Shown one piece after another: positions 59,501 to 64,000 of a stretch of 64,000 nt of DNA. A program made the translations under genes and the position numbers. The notes under the pieces were generated by a model, which was given only the letters and a program-made list of their open reading frames with translations, was not told the origin of the DNA and made no database searches. Numbering within the stretch: position 1 is the first letter of the stretch; each line of letters opens with the position of its first letter. Source of the stretch: Siniperca chuatsi (Eukaryota; Chordata; Actinopteri; Centrarchiformes; Sinipercidae); the NCBI RefSeq assembly GCF_020085105.1, contig NC_058051.1, positions 21,403,955-21,467,954 on the forward strand. The letters are read 5' to 3'.

Positions 59501-59701
59501 GCCTACCTTTCCACAGAAGACTATTTAAGATGATTTACAGTGTGCAGAGCTAAATGATGTGAATGGGCGTTTAAAAATGGCCTTACCAGCAGATGGAGTG
59601 TCTATCTTGTGTGGGTGGCTCCATGTTGTTGCAGTGACCATTAGCTGAAGCCCATTTCTCCCCTGTCGCACAGCAGGTCTTCACCAGCTCTTTGGCAGAC
59701 A
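44580..59701 (-). CDS. fbln2: Fibulin-2, C-terminal 15 exons (5' part outside the window)
   Basis: Minus-strand exons: 59701-59587, 59177-59048, 57284-57083 (three anaphylatoxin-type exons: [31 protein letters not shown]); 54859-54641 (acidic linker plus EGF 1); 53902-53792 (Pro/acidic linker); 53205-53104 (EGF 2, not calcium type); 52248-52117, 48897-48760, 47916-47776, 47653-47525, 46919-46794, 46377-46261, 46152-46024 and 45600-45477 (EGF 3-10, nearly all starting D-I/V-D/N-E-C); and 44937-44580 (fibulin module with [12 protein letters not shown] and [11 protein letters not shown] stop). Phases agree throughout, 2273 coding bases in all. The order and sequence match human FBLN2 module by module, including [14 protein letters not shown] and [17 protein letters not shown]. 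Fibulin-2 is a secreted calcium-binding matrix protein of basement membranes and elastic fibres that binds fibronectin, fibrillin and nidogen (family knowledge). The signal peptide and Cys-rich N domain are not in the window. Intron 59047-57285 has a GC donor. Confidence 0.93.
44968..45062 (-). repeat. LINE/SINE-like 3' tail in an fbln2 intron
   Basis: The minus strand reads GTAAAGCACTTTGAACTGCC, then TGCTATACAAATAAAGTTGCC, the usual retroposon tail of fish genomes. Confidence 0.6.
46627..46653. repeat. (CA)n microsatellite in an fbln2 intron
   Basis: About 13 CA units followed by a degenerate ACAC-rich stretch to 46790, which runs up to the splice donor of the next exon. Confidence 0.95.
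47924..47960. repeat. (GA)n microsatellite next to an fbln2 exon
   Basis: A GA run interrupted once by GG, beginning 8 bp beyond the exon that ends at 47916. On the coding strand it forms the CT-rich tract of the splice acceptor. Confidence 0.95.
48898..52116 (-). other. fbln2 intron
   Basis: A 3.2-kb intron with a GT microsatellite near 49418-49436 and a long interspersed repeat at 49990-50580. No exon is recognised; the EGF order is uninterrupted across it when compared with human fibulin-2. Confidence 0.75.
49990..50580 (+). repeat. Long interspersed repeat, copy A
   Basis: About 590 bp built from approximate tandem units (CAGACTGAAATATCTCAACA; TTTGGTGATACTCTGACTTTTCCTCTAGC; quoted in short pieces), ending in a TTAGCATGCTAAC-rich stretch. 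It is collinear with copy B at 57420-58050 and shares CCTGCAAAACTAATGACATTCCCATCA. Confidence 0.8.
55777..56993 (+). mobile_element. Tc1-like transposon with both ends and TA target duplication
   Basis: A 1217-bp element between TA dinucleotides at 55775-55776 and 56994-56995. The terminal inverted repeats are about 160 bp (CAGTGCATCCGGAAAGTATT on the left; CAGTGTATCCGGAAAGTATT as the complement of the right). It lies inside an fbln2 intron, in the opposite orientation to fbln2. The family is a Tc1 lineage common in ray-finned fish. Confidence 0.95.
55993..56820 (+). pseudogene. Tc1-like transposase, broken
   Basis: From 55993 a second-HTH segment ([18 protein letters not shown]) is followed by a small deletion after HQSGQ, which shifts the frame. 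The catalytic domain is open from 56185 to 56754 (189 codons) and keeps D26 (SDETK), D117 (QQDND) and E152 ([10 protein letters not shown]). The last two are 34 residues apart, the Tc1 DD34E spacing. The usual DNDPKH motif reads DNDLQH. A second frameshift near 56735 gives an early stop (GVPSL), although [18 protein letters not shown] codons continue in another frame. The N-terminal first HTH is missing. It cannot encode an active enzyme as it stands. Confidence 0.88.
57420..58050 (+). repeat. Long interspersed repeat, copy B
   Basis: Collinear with copy A at 49990-50580: same tandem-like units (GACTTTAGTGATCTCCTGAC, GACTTTAGTGATCCTATGAC), same CCTGCAAAACTAATGACATT block and the same TTAGCATGCT-rich end. 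Both lie in fbln2 introns, about 7.4 kb apart and in the same orientation. Confidence 0.8.
58556..58640 (-). repeat. LINE/SINE-like 3' tail
   Basis: The minus strand reads GTAAAGCACATTGAGCTGCA, then GTGCTGTACAAATAAAGTTTATTATTATT, a retroposon tail ending in an ATT microsatellite. Confidence 0.6.
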
Positions 59702-60574
59702 CTATAATGAAACAAAAACACCCAGTTCCAGATTTATCCCACTCAGTGCAGCCAGTTTTTCAGAGGAATCACATGAAATAACGGTTACAATGTGAATTCA
59801 GCTGGAAGCAGATGGTTAACATTTACCACCATAGAATCCCATCACTGAGATTCTGTAAAATCAGGTTACAGGTTATTTGAAGTGCAACTGAATTTCATAT
59901 TTCGTGGAATACTTGTCTCAGACATAGACCTAGAGTTGGTTTTGGTGACTTCATGCTGAAAATAGCAAGTATACAATCTGTGTCTTCTCAGACTCCTTGA
60001 CTCTGCTCTCACTTTCATTGGCAGGGAGAAGTATGAAACCCAAGACTCTATAAAATTACCTTCAGAGTAAAATTTTGCTTTTTGGTTACATCCTGGCTAA
60101 TCAGAGTTGGAGCAGAGTGAAAGAGTAACACATTAGCACTTAATTTCAAACTGAGTCAGGCAACAGACAGAGCAAAAACACATTATCCAGTTTACAGGGA
60201 AAATGTATACGTACATTTGTTTTTGCCATTGAGAGTTTTAACAGGGTGTTGAGTGTTTTAACTTAAACTTAACTTATCCAATCTAATCAGAACCAGACTT
60301 AATCTTAAATTTTAATGTAACATGTTTCATTAAATGTAGTATTATGTTTTATGTGATGACACTGGGCCTATTATGATAATTCATTATCATAATTATGTTT
60401 GCTGTTAGATTTTGGCCACTTCTTTGTCAAAATAGAGACTAGAGTACAGACTATATATACTGTATGGTGTTGGTGTTTTCCTTGTATTTAGAGGCTGATA
60501 GTGTAGATATGTTGCAAGTGGGTGTTGTCTTTACAGCTATAGCACAGATGCAAAAACATATTATAACCAGAGTG

Positions 60575-60640
60575 CACAATGACAATGCTAACATACTGAT
60601 GTTTAGCAGGTAATGTTTACCATGTTAATTGGTTGTTCCA
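60575..60640 (-). repeat. Fragment of the long interspersed repeat
   Basis: ACAATGCTAACATACTGATG followed by TTTAGCAGGTAATGTTTACCATG is the inverse of the TTAGCATGCT-rich end of copy B. Confidence 0.55.
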
Positions 60641-61793
60641 ACGTAAGTCTTAAATGAGGATGGAGGTCATGCAGAGGAAAGACCAAGAAAAAATCTTACT
60701 GCAATTATAAACAGATGAAGCTCAGCACAGATGTCTGAGAGTGCCCAAGGTCATTCTAGCCTTTTAACTTCTACATCCACTTTATTTTTGTTTAAATACT
60801 TCTCCTTGACTTACCTATACATAATACGACCAAGGCAATTACTCAGAATAGAGCAAGTGACTGCTGCAGTGTACATAATTTAAAGGTTTAGAAATGAGAA
60901 CATCTAAACCTTGAAAGGCACAATGACTCTTTGATATATAACTACAGTATCTGTACCAGCCATGCAGTTAAACAAGTCCCTTTGAACCTGAGTAAATGTA
61001 TATTAAAAGACAGAGAACATAATTATTCATCCTCCTTCTTTTGCCTCCTATTCATTTTCTCCAGGTGGAATCAGTTCACCCATCAAGAACATGACATGTT
61101 TGCTCCATGTGTCCATCCAATGTGGGATGCATAGAGTTAAAATACATACAGTTCATGACAATGTTTACAAAGGATTTAGTGCATGAAATTACTTTGGGGG
61201 GGGGAGATTGCATTTCACCAAAATAGCTACTGGGGATGAAAACAATGATAGACTATTTTAGCCAAGCTATATCTGAGTATAACCAGGTCTCTTCCTGTCT
61301 CTTTGACAGACCTTCTAATTAAGCCTGTATCGTAACTTGTTCCATTCAGCTGTGCAATAATTAGCTAAGTTGATTTATTGGGCTTTCACAATGGAGATCT
61401 ATATAATATACAGTTAAAAGGTGGCTGAGGAGCAGCTCTGTGTTCCAGGCCTGTCATTATATCTGGCCATTAGACTAGCATTAACACCAGATGCTTTGCT
61501 CTTGTTCAAATCCAAAACTGGTGACATCACACCCTCTGAAAATATGGAGCAAGAATAGCAACCAAAAAGGGCGACTCGCAACATGTCTGGAGGTGTCATA
61601 AAGCAGTGCACTGCCACTACTCAAGGCTTATGTGTCTTTTCTTTTGTGGACTTGGCAGTGATTTACAATACAGGTGGGCTGGAGTCAACAGGACCAACAA
61701 TGTGAATAACAGCACATGCCAAGGGTCCATGACATACGAACTCATGGGGTTGAACATGTCAGATGATTGATGCTGAAAGCTTAAAAGCATGTC

Positions 61794-61818
61794 TGTGTGT
61801 GTGTGTGTGTGTGTGTGA
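61794..61818. repeat. (GT)n microsatellite
   Basis: About 12 GT units. Confidence 0.95.
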
Positions 61819-62661
61819 ATGCCTATGTTAAGCTCGGGAGGGAATGACACAATGTTCTTCTCACCTTAAACATGAGTACTTGCAGAGATACAGTGAAAAA
61901 CATAAACAATGTCCAAGAACAGCTGGTTGTGACATAACAGGGAGGGCTCTCCTGCTGTCACCATGACTTCATTTCCAAAACGGCCAATTCAGGTTTCAAT
62001 TATTGACAACTCATGTCTTAATCTCCCTAAGATTGTGAGCCAACAATCGTGTGATCCATCTTTTTGTAGTCTTAATCAAGGTTAATGTTAGTTGATGCAA
62101 GGCCCTGAGGGCTTGCCACAGTCTTTGATGGTTTCACACCATAACCTCCAATCCAATGACACCTCCTTGTGGTTAGATAACCTGAAAGAAACACTAAAAT
62201 ACAAATGCCAGGACTTGTCACTAATGGTGCATTTAATTATTCCTAAAGATACCACACATGTCCTTGACACACCCAAGCATGCACACACCCATGATGTTTT
62301 GTAAAGTTTTTGCTATGCAACATCAGCATTGAGATTCTTCTTGCATATTAAAATGGTTAAGTATATTCCACTGCACGCCTCTGACCTAATATTCTCCACA
62401 GTCTTGCAATTTGAACCTGTTTCCCATTGCCTTATTATGCCTTATATATTCCGAGGTGTGTTCACAAACCAGAACGCAGGAAATTTGCTAATTTCTTGCC
62501 AGAGGAAATCCATCCAAATCCTGATTTTGGACCTGATGGACGAAAATATCACTAAGGAATAATATTACCTAATTGGCTTGTTTTCAAGTTTCACAAGTCA
62601 CATTAGAAGTATTACTATTTTCTGCATTAGAAATCATTATATCAATGAAGCATGAATATGA

Positions 62662-62667
<6 letters not shown>

Positions 62668-62708
<41 letters not shown>
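62668..62708. repeat. (AT)n microsatellite
   Basis: About 20 TA units with no LINE end attached. Confidence 0.95.
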
Positions 62709-62711
<3 letters not shown>

Positions 62712-64000
62712 TATTTGGAGGAGAAAAATTGCTTGTATTGTAAGTCTGAAAACATCTGTATGCAGCTGCACTTTGCCTGTATGATAATGACAGAAATTCC
62801 AGATAGGTACAAGAGACTGATCTGTTATTGTGTTACAATTCATCACCAGTCTCTTTGACGAGTGGTTTCCTGCATCTGGAGAAGATGTTTTGTTTTATTT
62901 ATAAGCATGGGTGACATGTGGATCAGGCGGTTTTTCAGTAAGGACAAGTTAGCTATCTTCTTCAAATTGATCTTTACAGTTGTGGTACAGTAGGAATGAA
63001 CTCTCACATGGCCAGCTCTGGAATTCACCCTCCTTTTCATCCTAAGGAAAATTATACATCTGCTCAGCCCACTCCCAAATGCAGCATGTTGTGACAGTAC
63101 TGTTGATAAAAACAAGCAATATTTATGCTTCAGTTTTATCACCTTATCCATGTCTAACTTTCTTCTAGTTTAGTCCAATTTTATGGTTGGTGCTTGGTAG
63201 AGTAGGAAAGGAAATTACTGAGAGGAGAACATGTGTGTGAAGGTATGCTTCAGATGGGGTGATTACTGGGAAGATTGGGAAACCAGCAAGCCTCACAGGA
63301 GACAGGTAATCACACCGGCTCATGAGGGAGCAGTGAGTAGCGTCTGGCAATCAAGCCACAACAGTGGTCTCATTCATCACATGGGTATGCCGCTCACAGG
63401 TACAACCCCTAAGAAATGTTATACCAGGTCCAGCCCAGCATAAGAAAGCCTAAACAATCCCATCCCTCCTTCTGAGCACACATTGCATCTGGTTGAAGAG
63501 AGAGTGAGAGGGTAAATGAGCAGAAGTTATTTGACTGAAAGAAAAAAACATTTATCTTGGGCCATGTTCCACTGCAAAGGCAGCCCATTTATGTTTAGTG
63601 AAAAATGGTTGTGTTCTTGTTATTCATGCTTTCTCTTTTCCTCTCCAAATAGCTTTGGCATCCTCTGCTAATGGCATTGATAGCAGGCATTAGTCAAGAC
63701 CCTTATCAGATGGGTTTTTCCTGTCAGTGCTTTAACATCACTGCTCTGGAAACCTTCCCTTAGTCCAATGACCTTCACCAGTGAACTCTAACAGTGTCAT
63801 TCCATCCTCCAAACTGAGAGGCCAGGCCAATTAGTTTGAGCACCTTATCCCAGGAGAAAAAAACATCCTACTTTGACTTTCACCTCAAACTCTCTATCAT
63901 GAAGCTATAATTCACAATTGAATAACTGGACTTTATCCTAATGCACTTATGGCCAGTATGGAAAACTTTTGAGGATGTCTGTCAAAGCAAATATCTGTTT

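Larger units (their letters stand above)
59702..64000 (-). other. fbln2 intron, running off the window
   Basis: At least 4.3 kb upstream of the first visible fbln2 exon with no exon that I can support. It holds a reverse fragment of the long interspersed repeat (60575-60640), a GT microsatellite (61794-61818) and an AT microsatellite (62668-62708). The fibulin-2 N-terminal exons should lie further right. Confidence 0.6.

Noticed and set aside
63231..63443. 70-codon plus-strand frame with many Trp and His residues
   Set aside because: No recognised domain; it probably derives from a decayed repeat in the fbln2 intron.

Overview
The window is teleost nuclear DNA, most likely from a percomorph (spiny-rayed) fish. 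The genes are split by GT-AG introns and are orthologous to vertebrate genes. The rest is full of fish-type Tc1 elements, R4-like LINE fragments, MITEs and long GT/CA, AT and GA microsatellites. There is no prokaryotic content.

Layout: (1) 1-2048, plus strand: the 3' exons of ptpdc1, whose phosphatase domain lies off the left edge. (2) 2617-6272, minus strand: a complete 10-exon fbxw12-like F-box/WD-repeat gene, reconstructed as 474 aa, tail-to-tail with ptpdc1. (3) 6273-7310: a 1-kb head-to-head interval holding a GT microsatellite and an 8-codon uORF whose stop overlaps the wnt7a start codon. (4) 7311-13838, plus strand: complete wnt7a, 4 exons and 350 aa, followed by a probable long 3' UTR ending near 15331. 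(5) About 15.4-35 kb: a gene-poor interval containing a nest of transposons at 20.8-24.2 kb. (6) 35042-36426, minus strand: a complete 6-exon secreted coiled-coil/C1q-domain gene, 309 aa, with a MITE just upstream of its promoter. (7) 37.2-44.6 kb: repeats, no gene seen. (8) 44580-59701, minus strand: the last 15 exons of fibulin-2 (three anaphylatoxin-type exons, ten EGF modules and the C-terminal fibulin module). The 5' exons lie beyond the right edge. A Tc1 element and two copies of a fish interspersed repeat sit in its introns.

The tail-to-tail order wnt7a-fbln2 matches the human WNT7A/FBLN2 neighbourhood on 3p25 (established knowledge). Here a C1q-domain gene lies between them. The genes do not form a pathway: Wnt7a is a signalling ligand, fibulin-2 a matrix protein, Fbxw12 a putative SCF ubiquitin-ligase adaptor, Ptpdc1 a phosphatase linked to cilia and centrosomes, and the C1q protein a probable soluble oligomer.

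I did not find a convincing undescribed biological system. The most interesting observations are the wnt7a uORF overlapping the start codon, the exon-encoded 21-residue coiled-coil repeats of the C1q gene, the inverted-repeat transposon nest built around AT microsatellites, and a GC-AG intron in fbln2. Exon boundaries were read by eye from splice signals and reading phase; no alignment or gene predictor was run.
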